Source: Sabethes cyaneus
Lineage: Eukaryota; Arthropoda; Insecta; Diptera; Culicidae
Direction: 5' to 3'
NCBI RefSeq assembly: GCF_943734655.1
Contig: NC_071355.1
Location: forward strand, 210,265,103-210,329,102
Length of the DNA stretch: 64,000 bases
Position 1 is the first letter of the stretch. Each line of letters begins with the position of its first letter. The position numbers were made by a program, and so were the translations under genes. This document shows, one piece after another, positions 9,660 to 22,290 of the stretch. The notes under the pieces were generated by a model. The model was not told where the DNA came from, searched no databases, and was given only the letters and a program-made list of their open reading frames with translations.

Positions 9660-12600
9660 CTCTCATGATATTTTCCTTTATCAAAATTTAGTCTATTTTT
9701 AATTCAATTGATCATAGGAACAATTATTTAATGGACCTGGTCATCCATGTGAGGAAACATTAGGCCGATTACTACTGGACTGATCGGTAATGTTCCTAAG
9801 AAACGGAATTGATTTAAATGTATCATAATTTTATTTTTAAAGCGTTCTAAACTTTTCTCAATTGAATTTCACCTTAGATTTTAATTATTCTATTTTTAGG
9901 TTTTTTTGAAACGAAAACTGTGGAGCTCTTCTCTGGGTCCAGTCCGAAATTTTCAACCCGCTCCATGGAATTCGATTTTTACGTTCACCTCTTCGGTCTC
10001 ACTTAATGCGTACTTCACCCATTTCTGGGCCAAAAATTGAGTATCTACTCGAACAATAAGCGGATGTCGTTTGTTTCAATCAACCGCTCCCTCTAGTGAG
10101 GATGAAAAATACGGCCGGTTCCGCTCAATCAATAAGTACGTGCAGCTAATGCCGAAAACGGTAGTGGTCCCTCTCTCTCTCTGTTTCACGTCCTGGTACT
10201 TCTTATGCTGGCAGTTCTTATTGCTTCATTATATGTATGGCATATCCGCGCGCGGCCGAATTTCCGCACAACCATAACAGAGCAGCAGACACACTGCGAC
10301 TCCGCGAGGTAGGTATGCAAAGTGCTCATAACACAACATAACGACCCGTCGAAATCGAACACCGGAGAGCGATTCGAGTCGCGTAATTCGTTGTAAATTC
10401 ATTTTCGTCTACCGTGTCCTCGCAATGTTTCGGCGAATGGCGCGTAGTAAATTTTGTTGCTTTTACATACTACGTACGTACCCCGAGCGCGATCGATCGA
10501 TCGGTGATGATGTGTGCCAGTATTATTCCCATCCGATGCAGGTGGTTCCATTTTCAAGCTTCATTAATTTCGAAAATTATGGTTGCACCAATAGGCTGCT
10601 GCTGCTGCTGCTGCTGCTGCTACAGCACCGATATGCGATGATATTTACACCGTGCATTGCTGTCGGCTTAAAGTTCCCACTAAGTGTCTGACATATGCTT
10701 TGAATTTCACAGTTTGCAGTTGATTTCGGTTGATCACATTTCCCTTCGCATCTACTAGGTACTAGTTTCATTATTATTTTATCTTAATTGATTGATATCT
10801 TAATTTCCCAGCCGCAGTTACCGTTTATTTATTACTAATTATTTTAATTTTAAAATAAGTAAATTATTACTGTCGTGAAGATAATTTAGTCATTAGGCAG
10901 CACGTGCCGGTCGATAATGTCAGACACAGCACATGAATCAACTATATTTTGACCGTTTTGCTGATTTGAATATGAAAATTGGTGCACCCATCGGCACTTT
11001 ACGATCGACAAAGGTGCCCGGTCATCCTTTCATTAGGCTTCGGGTAGATCAAATCTCTTTGATAGCACTGAATATCATGAACAGGCTTTGAAAGTTTTCG
11101 ATTAGAATGATTTCCCCTAGTTTTAATTTTGTCCAGATAACTTCCTGAAAGCCAGCACATGGAGTGGACAACAGTTGGCGCATTAATGTCTTATTCCCAT
11201 TACTCGATCCGATACCTGTCTGTGGCAGGTATAATAGGCCTTCCCTCGCTGAGACTGAGAAATCTGACCAGTGCAGTGGAGCAGGGAAGGCGGCATCTGT
11301 TTTATGCAAACAGCCATCCATCTGAGTGAATAGTTTAATAATGGTTATTAAAGTAAATTATTGATGTCGTTCTCTGCTCCGATTTGCAAACATTAAACTG
11401 CTGCAATGAGTTTTTTGTTCACTTCAAGTTCCTGTGAAACACTTGCTATGTTATATTGTGCCTCTGTATAAATGCTGTTGCTTACTGGTGCTACCCACTT
11501 ACACGGAGTAGCTTTGAAGTTCATGAAAGTGCTACAGGCAACTTCACAGTACTGTTGATGGCATGAGCGCACTCCTTCTTTCAGCTTTCCAGCTCCTTAG
11601 GAAACTCATTCCATTTGACAGTGGCATTTTCTCTCGGTATGTTTGTACGTTTGATTCGGCTGTACTCATGGACTGACGCTAGCCATCATTGCAGAGCGAT
11701 GTGATCGTATGTTGACTGTGCCACAAACGAACATTTCAATCAGAATCTAATTGAGAGCAATTTTCTTTTCTACTGACATGTGAGAAAAAAGTGCCCTGGT
11801 TTTCCTTTTTACTGTTTTGGAACTAAAACTGATGGGATGGGCTCTGATGGTGGTCTTCGGAGTGGTGTGTCAAGAAATCTTGTTTGTATGCAGAAAGGGT
11901 TTAATGGTAGGAAAGTACAGTGTATACGTGTACAGATAAATATCACGTATAGTTCAACAAGCACGAGCAAACAATAGTTTGGTCACGTAATCAAGCAATA
12001 TTTGAAAAAGTAAATAATTTTGTTTGATTAAGCATTTAGAAAATATTAAAGGCTTTATTTGTTGAGCTTGATAACACATCATGATCTGCATTCGTTATTG
12101 TGCTGCCTGAAGAGATGCTTCTTAGTTCCCTGTTGAAACTTATACTCAAGTGCCCTGTGGCATGGCACCACCACATCGCATTCTTGTTGGATTCATACTT
12201 TTTCCACGCTTCTAGCACATCGGAGGTCCCTTGAATAACAACCAATTTGGCTAATCACCTGTTTAACATAGTTTCCACGGGCAGGTTGCCCAAGAAAATA
12301 ATATTAAGAAAAAAAAAAACACCACCATCAACCGGAGCAATTTCCTAGATAAATTTCAATTTTCCACCTCATTTTCCTCTCGACCGCATCGCACCGCATC
12401 GGTACCAGTACCGGCACCGACACCGGCCCCGGCCCCGGCCGATTAGCAAAGCCTGAACCCATAGTTTAGCAGCTCGATTTAGCTCGCCGCCATCCATAGC
12501 GCCGCTGCTCATTACCTTTGATCGATGCTCATTTCTGCTTGTGAGCTAAGCGTGGATTACATAACCGAGTCAGGTTGGTTTTATGTTCCCTGCTGGCAGA

Positions 12601-13630
12601 AATGACGATCTTTTTGTATCGACTAAACGCCAGTTCTGTATTGTAGCGCAACAAAAAGTGTTACCATCAATGAATTTCTCCTTCACTAGAGACAATGAGC
12701 GGAGCAGTCGCTCCATGATTGGATAATTGGATAATCTTCACCATGAGGAGGTATTGCCTCTAGAAGTAGGATTAAACGATAAATTTCTCGCGGGGAAAAA
12801 CAAGTGGGTAAGCTGCTTCGAATTAATTTGCATCCTACCATATGTGAGGCAAAACTGCAACGCTCGGTAAAACCGTTTTACTTACAATAGTTTGCCTTTT
12901 TACGAACAAAGTAGTGACAGATGTTATTAATTTCTGTTTCCACCTTTTTACTCTCGTTAAAGTAAGTTTTTTTTTGCTCCTCTGGTTGGTTGCCGGTTCA
13001 CATCAGACCTCAGTCATATGTTGCACCAGCATAAAAACCGTGCAACTTCTCGGTTTTCAATCGTGGTTTTAGTCTTGTTGTTTTTTTTTACTTTCATCCG
13101 GCTCCTTCGCCAACCGATGAACAGAGAGCACTTAAATATTATGATATTGCTCAATTTCCGTCCACTTGTGTACCATTTCATCGACGGATGGGTACAATTG
13201 AGCGAGTGCAATTGTATATCATTAGGAAGAGGAATATGATTCCTGCACTCGGGGCAAAGGTGTTAAGCAAGTGCTGCTGTGCCGAAATTCCGTATCAGCT
13301 GGACGGAGATATAAAAATTAATTCCTTTATGGGGCAAAATGCAATGTTTTGCGGTGGAGCTTATCGGTTAATGTCTTCGATAACATTGTTGACGGTCGGT
13401 CATTAACGGTCGTTATAATTACACAGATGGGAATATGACTTGTGGTAGCGTTGTAACTGAATTTGTTTGTGTTTCCTGAAGTTTACAGAAGCACTAAGGT
13501 AATCATTTAATTTTAACAAAAACTATTTTTTAAAAAATTAAATTTAGTCATCGCATTTGGTATGTTTTGCCAACTCGCAGCAAAAATTATGTTCAACGCC
13601 GCCTACAAGGTTCAGCCAGGTTTTTTTTAC
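9660..13630. other. Long stretch without recognisable gene or transposon
   Basis: I see no transposon protein and no clear host exon. The interval 10040-10720 is GC-richer, contains CpG-rich blocks such as CGCGCGCGGCCG near 10240, a (CTG) tract and two overlapping open frames (10414-10641 and 10425-10691). It could be regulatory DNA or an untranslated exon. Another GC-rich block with CCGGCACCGACACCGGCC lies at 12370-12500. The rest is AT-rich and looks single-copy. If the T-box gene runs through here, this would be intronic and a place to look for enhancers. Confidence 0.4.
10595..10621. repeat. (CTG)n microsatellite
   Basis: A run of nine consecutive CTG triplets, preceded by a G, lies inside the GC-richer block at 10040-10720. 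In one frame it would encode a run of leucines, but nothing else there supports coding. Confidence 0.95.
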
Positions 13631-13639
13631 GTCGTCTAT

Positions 13640-13890
13640 CCTCACTAACAAAAGATTTCGTAGGGCAGAACCAGGCGACCTTCATGGGGGTTCGTATTAC
13701 TACGGATTAAATTTACACACTCCGACAAATGCTGCAGAAATTCCGGGAGCACGATGTACCCACGTACCATATCTACATGGATTTCAGGACAGCATACGAT
13801 ACAGTCGACCGTGAAGAGCTATGGTAGGTAATGAACGAGAACGTATTACCGGATGAACCGACGCAGCTGATCAAAGTAACCTTTTTTTAT
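13640..13890 (+). pseudogene. RTE-like LINE reverse transcriptase fragment (motif A)
   Basis: Translation gives TLRQMLQKFREHDVPTYHIY followed by MDFRTAYDTVDREELW. The Asp in MDF is the first catalytic Asp of reverse transcriptases. The sequence closely parallels the start of the better copy at 44450 (QKCREYNVPVHHILIDFKAA). The preceding stretch has a frameshift, and the copy stops after about 80 codons. It is an isolated decayed fragment. Confidence 0.8.
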
Positions 13891-13894
13891 AACA

Positions 13895-14790
13895 CAGCTT
13901 TGAGGCAATTTTCTGAAGACAACGTCTATATTGTGTTGTGTAGGATTGACAAGGGGCTAACTTGCGCCTACCTACTAAAAACTTTCTTGGTCGATATTTC
14001 CGATACCGGTTTCTGGAATCATTATTAGGTATTACCACACACTAACAGACGTAACACTGAAACCTCATCTTATCATCAATAAAAACGATCACTTCAAATT
14101 TTCGCTTAAGGCAAGACTCAAACAACAATCGCTGCGCGAGGACATCGCTCGCCTGCGCTGGCACTGTTGTCAGATAATATACAAGTAAATTTATAGCACT
14201 GCTAAATTTATAGCAACCTACTCTGGTCTAGCGCGAAGACTGCACCAGGTGATGCAAGTGTTTTTTCCAAGTTTTAGGGGTGTTATTGAAACGATGTTTT
14301 GTTAGAAAGTTTGTTCCAAGTGTTATGTCTGTTAGTATGTTGTAATTTGTGTAATTGCAAGGGAGGATATGTCTAAGCACTTAACTATGCTGGCTACTAT
14401 ATGTCTTAACTACTGCACCCGTCACCTCCTAAGCTCCTAAGTCCTAAGTCCGAAGCTGACTGACCGCCATTTCACTACACTCAAGTACTCTTTTACACGG
14501 TTTGTTTTGTTATTAATAACGGGACAACTTAAAGGCCGTTCACTTATTACTCAATGTATTTGGAAAAGGCCCGACATTCGTCACGTAGTTTGTAAATGTT
14601 CCCTAAGTTGACCCGTTTTTGAGTAATCGAAAAAAACGTGTAAAAAAGGTTTAAGTGTATGTCAACCCTGTTTACCAAGCTGGCTGCAGTACAAACGATA
14701 CACAAGTTCTTTTGGAAATACCAATAGCCTGACAAAAATTGTGTCGGTCAAAAATTCAGCTCACCATTTATTTTGTCCACCCAAGTCGAG
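13895..14790. other. No recognisable feature
   Basis: AT-moderate DNA without a recognisable protein. Short direct phrases such as CTCCTAAGCTCCTAAGTCCTAAG at 14428-14450 suggest small local duplications. It is probably old transposon debris or plain intergenic DNA. Confidence 0.3.
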
Positions 14791-14799
14791 ATGTTTTGG

Positions 14800-15060
14800 A
14801 ACGGCCCATAGGCCCATCTGCCCTGCTCGACATTGTCCCATTCCGAAATTCTCGCTTTGAAGTACATACATATTGGCAGCATACCCGCAAAGACACCTAT
14901 CGTATCTAGCGATATGGTTCAATCTTAATCGCTACCCGCAACAGCCTGAATACTTTGTTCAGGCATGCCTGATTGCGCTTACTGCCCAGCGCTGAGGCTC
15001 AAGTCGGTGCACCATACCTCAGCACCGACATGGCTACCCGGACGAACCAAAAAGATTAGC
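14800..15060 (-). pseudogene. R1-clade LINE reverse transcriptase C-terminal fragment
   Basis: Minus-strand translation gives VAMSVLRYGAPT followed after a stop by ASALGSKRNQACLNKVFRLL and, further on, a VCTSKREF-type block. This is the region after the reverse transcriptase fingers and palm of R1-clade LINEs, where a SVLLYGAPAW motif and a basic helix are conserved. Only about 85 codons remain, with internal stops. It has no visible link to the R1-like element at 18090-21100, though both are on the same strand. Confidence 0.7.
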
Positions 15061-15264
15061 AGAGAGTCTGTGGGATTCCTCACATAGGACCCATGTCAAG
15101 GAATTCGCAGATGACTACTACAAGATGCCTAGGTTATCTAACGCGAATCCCCGGGATACCTAAAACTGGGTAAAGGAATCGCGTGCACTATGGAATAGGA
15201 ATCCCCAGAATTCTAATGGGGAATCTTGGCGTGTTAGTAAGGGTGCACTGGCTAGTAGACAACT

Positions 15265-17019
15265 CCCAAGTAACAATCCAGTAGCAAATTGGTCTTATTC
15301 ATTTCTTATAGTAGTTTTATCAGAGCATTTCAAAGTCTGTTAGGTTTTATAATGTTTCTCCTCAAGTGAATTTTATGAAGTATGACTGAAGGAGACTTGA
15401 AGAATCACCCATAAAACTAAATTATCAATAAGTGTAATTCGCCTTATAAGGGGTTTTGTAGGATACTTCATTTTTGCTTAAAAACGACGCTCCTTAAAAC
15501 TTAACAATAGTTTTGACAAAAACTTATGACATTCTTCTTGAAGATTCGTTTATCTTAACAATACTGCCATAAAACTCTCTTAAAATCGTATATTCTTGAA
15601 AGAGAAATTATACTCTTGAATAAGAACATTCTAACGTAAACAACTAATCTGTCAAAATGGGCGTCTGAACCTGGAGAAAATTGAAGAATACAGATCTTTT
15701 AAACGAAAATTAAGCAAAAATCTGTGTAATATTTTGAAAACTCTTTCATATGAGCAATAAGCGAAGTCACAAAATAATAAAGATCTCAGGACTAACTGAA
15801 CTGGGGAAGGACAGGGCCGGTAATGATGCATTTGCCAGAGGCGGTGCGGGTTTCCTCTAGAGCTTTTCGTATTTTTTAAACTAAATATAGAGTTCATAAG
15901 TCAGATGTCTTTGTATGGAAAATGTTTGAAGGCAGTGGAGCAGTTGAAGCATAATTTTTAAAAACAGTTGTACCAATACCAAATGTAAATTAAACGCTTG
16001 GTACTGTCGTGCAGTCCAAACAGCACAAACAACACGTTACGTCGATACTTCGTTGATGTTTCTTTGTTTATACTAGAATGGTTATCTTGCAAAAACTTGG
16101 TGCCCTCAAGTAATTCAAACAATTCTTATTCAAGCGCAACTTGTCTTCTTCAAGAATAAAATAAGTATTGATGAACTTATCGCGCTCTTGGAAAAATTTT
16201 CTTTGTCTTGTGCAAGAAATGTAAGTATAATAAGCGCTTTCGGGTTGATTTGGATAAAACCATTGAAAAAATGGCGAACAGGGCTATTTTGATTACTTTT
16301 GAAATTGTAGGCAATTGCATATGGGCGCTTATAAATATGGTATTATGCAATACTATTAGTGATCTTATCTTTTTAAATAAATGTTTAGGCATATAAAAGC
16401 CTTTTTGCCACAATTAGTTAAAAATTTGGTGGCCATCAACTTCTTCATGAAATCATTAATTTTTTTTATTAATTTAATTTTTCAATAATCTAGCAAAAAT
16501 AACTGGCGCGTTGAAATTTTCTAACTTTCATGTCACAAAACATCGACAAACCGAGCGTGGCATGAAAAATTTATGAGCAACAAAGCAGCTGCTTTTATCA
16601 CCATTTTTATTTTCAATTTTCATTTATACCCATTTCGAAATAGCAATATCTGTGAATGCTTATAGCTTATAGCTCTTGTTCAATTTAAAACATTTAAGGC
16701 TGTGAGAAGTGTATGATGTCTTGCAAGTGTTCTTTGAGGAGACAACCATAAAATCATCGACACTTGTGGCAGTTTTCTTTTTGTTACTAGCGACTCTTGG
16801 AAGTCATTATAAATAGATATCGATAAGAATTACAAGTTTTAAAAGGATCTTAGGAAATTTTCTTGAGAACCTTCTTTAGTGTGGGCCTCCCTCGCCTTAT
16901 AAGGGTTTTATGGCTGTTTTATCGCAGTTTTGTAGAATTACAAGTTTTGAGATCGGTTTTAAGCAGCAAATGCTGGAAACCTCTTCAAGTGCACCTTAAA
17001 ATTGAAATTGTTACTTGGG
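15265..17019. mobile_element. Non-autonomous DNA element with 13-base terminal inverted repeats
   Basis: The left end begins CCCAAGTAACAAT and the right end is its exact reverse complement. The interior (about 1.75 kb) is AT-rich, has no coding capacity I recognise, and repeats short TTCTTGAAG/CTTCAAG-like phrases. Similar TTATAAGGGGTTTT phrases occur near both ends. I do not see a convincing target-site duplication, so superfamily assignment is open. The open frames inside are short chance frames. Confidence 0.55.
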
Positions 17020-17039
17020 CTGTTACTCGTCCATAGCCA

Positions 17040-18085
17040 TTTGGCATAATCTCGCACAGCGCAGTAACAGCCGTTGACCCCATACACATGCTACTACGGA
17101 TTTCCGGACAAACTAACGCAATTGGTCAAGGCGTCGATGGATCGAGTAATGTGTGTTGTTCGCGTATCTCGAGTCCCTTTGAATCTCAAAGAGGGTTAGG
17201 ACAAGGTGATGGACTTTCATGTTTGCTGTTCAACATCGCTTTGGAGGGTGTGATAAGAAGAGTGGGGATAGACACGAGTGGCACGATATTCACGAAGTTC
17301 GTCCACGGCTTCTTGGTTTCGCTGACGACGTTGACATCAATACACGTACCTTTGAGAGGATGGCGAATACGTACATCGGATTGAAAGCTGAAGCCATGAA
17401 AGGATGAGGTTCTAGAGAAATGAAAGCTGACCTCCCTCCCCGGAATAATTTAGACGGAGATGAAATCGAGGTGGTAGAAGAGTTCGTGTATCTGGGCTCA
17501 CTGGTTACCACTGACAACGACACCAGCAGAGAAATACAGAGACGCATTATGGCAGAAAATCGTGCTTACTTTGGACTCCGTAGGACGCTGCGATCGAATA
17601 AAGTTCACCACCGCACGAAGTTAACAATCTACAAGACGCTGATTAGACCGGTAGTCCTTTACGGCCATGAGGCATGGACTATGCTCGTGAAGGACCAACG
17701 CGTCCTTAGTGTTTTCGAACGGAAGGTGTTGCGCACCATCTACGGCGGAGTGCAGATGGAAGACGGGACGTGGAGGAGGCGAACGAACCATGAATTCATC
17801 AGCTGCTTAGGGAACCACCCATCGCTCACACCGCAAAAATCGGTTGCCTGCGATGGGTTGGGCACGTCGTGCGGATGTCGGACGCCGTGCCCGGTTAAAA
17901 AAGTTCTCAATAATGATCCGACTGAGACGAGACGGCGGCGCGCGCAGCGAGCAAGATGGATCGATCAAGTGGAAGGCGACCTGTGGACCCTACGCAGACT
18001 ACGTGGGTGGCGAATTGCGGCCATGGACCGAGTGGAATGGAGCCGACTTCTTTGTACAGCAGAGGAAACTACTACCTGGAGCTAA
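17040..18085 (+). pseudogene. RTE-like LINE reverse transcriptase and C-terminal region
   Basis: The 5'-truncated polyprotein begins around the HGFPDKL-type block (17090-17110). It continues with ESQRGLGQGDGLSCLLFN (motif B, about 17185-17230), ALEGVIRRVG and a motif C with FADD reached by a frameshift near 17310. From 17420 to 18085 one open frame of 221 codons covers the thumb and C-terminus: EEFVYLGSLVTTDND, IQRRIMAENRAYFGLRRTL, LYGHEAWTM, VFERKVLRTIYGGVQMEDG and RARWIDQVEGDL. The same C-terminal order occurs at 44450-45579. Frameshifts near 17310 and 17410, and no endonuclease, make it inactive. It ends directly against the R1-like element. Confidence 0.88.
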
Positions 18086-18089
18086 TTAA

Positions 18090-21000
18090 GCAAGCATGCC
18101 ATACCACATGCATAATCGACCTTGCTGGTAGAGTTCAGCCAATTATCTGTCATGACACCCAAGTATTTCAGATTACGTTTAAAGACAAAAACTTGTCCCC
18201 GTATCTCCCCCTAACCACCTTGCCACCTTGCGGTTGTTAATTATTACAGCTTCATCGTAAATGGCCTTCCAGAGCGTTGATTCGAGAAACGAGCCCTAGT
18301 GGGACACCCACGGTCACTTTGTACTTCTTCGCACCACCAGCCGTGTCGTACGCTAGCATCCGTATTTCGAAGTAGATTTTAACCTTCGGCGGCTGAGGTG
18401 GTAGTCTGACAGACACCGGAAATCAGATAAATGCAAGGGATGCGTTATGTATTGCATTTTGATTCTGAAGTTTGCAGTGTCTTCCCGACTCATATCTGCG
18501 GTTTTATTACATCCCATAGGTTGCTAAATATATGTTCTCAATTCTAAAATAATTAAAATCTGAAAATACATAGTTCAGTAATAAGAATTATTAAGTTTAA
18601 ATTAGGTGTCCAGCAGACTACCACGTCAGCATAATCGTTAAGGTTAGGGCACCTCAGCTGCAGAAGGTTAAGCTGCCTGCATAAATGGTCTGGTAATCTC
18701 ATCTTGTTCAGCGCTAGGGCGATCACTCCCCAAATGGCGCTGTAAAATTAGCGCTGCGTTTTGACATCAATCGAGATTGTCTCCTCGCCTCTTTTGTTTC
18801 ATCAGTTTCTCGGCCCACTCTATGACGTACTTGATGGTAAACTTCCCTTTGCAGAAACGAAACTGCGTCATAGCCAGCCCGGTATCATTAGCTATAACGG
18901 GCGTTAACCTATTTAGGATGACCCGGTCTAGAAACTTTCCTAACATATCGAGCATGGTGTATCTAGACACACCATTATATCGAGTAGACAGATAGACAGA
19001 TGTATTACGACGGATCTCCTGGCAGTTTCCCCGGTTCTGGTAGCGGTACCAATGTTTGGATTTTCCATTTGTCTAAAAATACGCATACATCTGGGCAGTT
19101 CTAACGCGTCTCTTAGGATATGTTTGAGTCGCCGCCTTCAGTGCCTCTTTCGGTATCCTGTCACAAGCGAGCGTCTTCGTCGTCTTTAGAACCTTAGACC
19201 TGCAATGAAGTCCTCATTTTTGACTGGAGTGAGAGTGTGATTTGTTTGACCGTACGGAGTTGGAGTCCACGTTACTGGTTCGTACTGTAAGAATATCTCT
19301 TACTGTAGCTTTCAACTGAGTATCTACATGTATTCTACAATGACTCTTAGCTTTTGTGGGAAGGTTTCCTGCGGAATCCATGCATTTTTTTCATCACTAT
19401 AGTACCTGATAGAGTTAGGGTTAGGGTTAGAGTCCGCATCGCAGCATAGCTTCCGGAAACAAGATTTCTTACCACGCCGAACCTCTTTGTTGAGCGCCAA
19501 CCTGACCATTCTGATATCTACCCCACGCGTTTCGATATCCGCATCAATTCGGACCCTTTGCGTGTGCCTTTTCGCTCTACGGCATATGGAGCGGAGGAGA
19601 GCAATAGTCTCATTCCATCAGCATACTATATCGAGTGATGACCTGGTCACCTCATTATCAGACAGGTTTAAGCGATTGCACTATGCGCTGCGTGTTTCCA
19701 CGAATACAATATAAGGCTGCAAAAGTTCTTCATTACTTTCCCTTACCGTCCCTTCATCAATTGTAGAACCATCGTTGCAAACAATATTGTCATCGATGAT
19801 CGATTGTTCTATCCCTTAGCAGAAGGTACTAACGAAACCATCGTTAGACTTACGTCCATCTTGGACAAGGCTTTCAGTAAGCTTTACCCCCTAGGGGTAG
19901 TATGCCCACTATTCCACTCACCCAGTCGTTTCCAATGACAACCGACTTACGGCCCGTGAAACCTTCAATAAGGTTATCCACCATCCGGCCGAACTACTTC
20001 GGTGGCCACCTAAGCAGAGCGTAGCAGCTGCAGATGTTAACGCCATCGCCATCGTACGCTTCTTGGTCGTTCAAGACCACCTCTTGTATGCGGTTTCTAA
20101 CCACGTCAGCGATCGCTGCCACCACTACCACGAGGTACATGGTAAGGGTCTGCGATAATGGCAAGATCGCACTTCGTTTCGGCTACCGATTGCCAGAGCA
20201 ACTGTTTCACTGTGTCTCAATAATACAGGTTAATTTGAGTAGCCTGCACCTTACTTTTTCATAGCCCTTTTGAAGGCCAGACACGTTGGTCCCCCTGTGG
20301 TATGATTATCACCTACCTTTGCTGTGCTGAGCAGGCATCTGGGTGGTTTGATGCATTCTTTCGTGAAGTGGCTTTCCTCGTCACATCGCTTACACCATTT
20401 AGACTGATTTGCGATTCCCCGCCCGATGGCCGAAATCCACTCACTTAAGTAAGACAGCCTTTCGTAGCCTGATATCCGAGGGCACTACCTTAGCTTTGTG
20501 CTAGTCGCTCAGAACGTTCAGCAGGTCAACTGACCAAGATCGCATCACCCTTCCATTCTTCATCGGGTCCACTCGTATTAGCCCGGACCTATTTCGCTCT
20601 CTTACTGGTAGAGTCGCGATCGGTCCGCTGCCTCTTTTCTACCAAGGTTAGTCAAGAGAGGTTTTCTGATGTTGAAATTTGTTTTTCACCCCCCCTGGGT
20701 TACCTTTGACGATCACCGAAATTTTCAAAGCGGAAACTGTTGAATGTATAAACAACGTCGATGATTGCTAACCAATCGTTCCGCGCACTTCTGTTCTACA
20801 AACTGTGAAAACTAGATCACCTATTTTAACTCACCTTGTTTTCTACTATCTGTGTCGTTACATCAGGGATTACCGCTTTCCACTTAGCGATAAACGGTGT
20901 ACACACCGGACTTGGCGTGGCCATAACCGACCTGCGGCCTTGGAAAGAACTTCGGTGACCTCGCACGATTTCAACAGCTCCTGTGGCTCCTCATAAATAA

Positions 21001-21100
21001 GTACAACTCGTCCACTAACCTTTTTTTCTTATCTAGCTTGCGACCAGCTAGAAGGGAGAACATTTTTAGGGCCATCGTTCTCGCTTTGAGAGGGTTCGCT
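18090..21100 (-). pseudogene. R1-clade LINE remnant (ORF1 zinc knuckle, endonuclease, RT)
   Basis: Minus-strand order from right to left fits an R1-type element. ORF1 (21100-20430) has VDPMKNGRVMRSWSVDLL, and a CCHC knuckle WCKRCDEESHFTKECIKPP lies at 20400-20342. The endonuclease region (20160-19850) has a SVVIGND segment in place of the usual GGDFN. A linker follows with ALNKEVRRGKKSCFRKLC (19500-19445). The RT start is at 18970-18770 with LGKFLDRVILNRLTPVIAND. Detached RT pieces are at 18440-18290 (FEIRMLAYDTAGGAKKYKV, then VTVGVPLG) and 18240-18090 (LKYLGVMTDN). The RT Asp-Asp motif is missing. Many stops are present. A fragment of SINE family B is embedded at 19728-19780. Confidence 0.85.
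19728..19780 (+). repeat. SINE family B 3'-end fragment
   Basis: The phrase TACCGTCCCTTCATCAATTG followed by TAGAACCATCGTT is the conserved 3' end of SINE family B as seen at 5690-5745 and 25067-25100. It lies inside the decayed R1-like element, in the opposite orientation to it. Confidence 0.7.
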
Positions 21101-21149
21101 TGCGCTACTTCCCAAGAATTGTCAACAACCTATGTTGCTTCTGATATTT

Positions 21150-22290
21150 CCCTGAAGTTATAGGGTTTATTTCTAATTCCCGGCGTAGTAATTCCAGCCA
21201 GTCTAATTTTCATCATTTGTTGGATGGATTTTTTTTTGTATGGGCTTATCACTTTGACCCCAACATTATTGATCTATTGTAATGTTGCCCGGGTGTATGC
21301 TGTATTCTGCACAGCATGGATTTAATGAATACTCCAAAAGTTCTTGTGCTGATTTGACTAAAACACACTTACCTTCCGATCCGTGAACTTTGAAATCACT
21401 AAAAAGCGATTATTAAAGCGTATTATTGAAATTACGCAACTGACTTTATTTTTTAAATTCGTCGTACCGTTTTAAAATCCGTCCATCCAAATTTTTCATC
21501 GTCCGAACTAGAAATCACAACAATGTTTACGAAGCTAACGCGCATATATTTGTGTTGGACGGTGTGACAAATGTTATTCTGCAAAATTTCTGCAGGTCAG
21601 GCAAGTTTTCCTGGCTTTAGAATAACGATAATGCCTTGCGTGAGTTATTTTCATTTATGAATGACGGAAATTAATACGATTAGTCGACATTTTCTTCTTC
21701 GTCGCACGGAAAAACGTAGGAAAGTTGGCAGGTAGGACTTCTTTAATGATAAAAAGCATTTAAATAGATCTCAGCTCACTTTGATTGATCGTGTATGATA
21801 GACAACAAACTAAAATATTAGTGAATAACTAGTTTTGCATTGTGTGTCATAAAAATGCTGCTATTTTTAATAATTTGTGTTGAATAGGACGGGAATAGGC
21901 AATTACGACGAAGCAGTGTTACGACAAAAATACGTGTAAGGAGTTTCAACAACACATTCAACCTGGTAGCAGCGTTGCCACATGCACAGATTATTCTGTG
22001 TTTAACAGATATTTGAAAGAAATCGCCCGTACAGAATCTGTGTGCACAGAATACAGATTTTCGCCAATTTATACAGATTCAACAGATTTTTGAGCTTTTA
22101 CATGAGAGTGAAAGAGATGGAAATAGTCAGCAAAATGACTCTCTATCTCTTTCACTCTCATTGTTTTGCATTGGATAGATTTTTGCACAGATATTTTTCC
22201 TCGCCGCACAGATTGTCAGATTTTTCCAACAAAAAACACAGAATTATATATGGCATCCCTGCCTGGTAGTCGGGTCTCGGAAGTAGTGCT
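21150..22290. other. Unassigned AT-rich DNA with a short hairpin
   Basis: No protein or repeat family is recognised. ACAGATTTT phrases recur between 21990 and 22240 (for example ATACAGATTTTCGCC, AACAGATTTTTGAGC, GTCAGATTTTTCC), which hints at a small degenerate element. A perfect 16-base hairpin arm pair lies at 22103-22160, described separately. Confidence 0.35.
22103..22160. repeat. Short hairpin with 16-base arms
   Basis: TGAGAGTGAAAGAGAT and its exact reverse complement flank a 26-base loop in which AGTCA and TGACT can pair further. The result is a stem-loop of roughly 58 bases. It is within the size of a small miRNA-like precursor but is also typical of a MITE core; nothing else supports a small RNA gene. 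Confidence 0.6.

Noticed and set aside
19398..19432. TTAGGG-like telomere repeats
   Set aside because: Only three partial GTTAGG units are present, within a decayed R1-like LINE frame (encoding Asn/Pro). This is too short for a telomeric tract.
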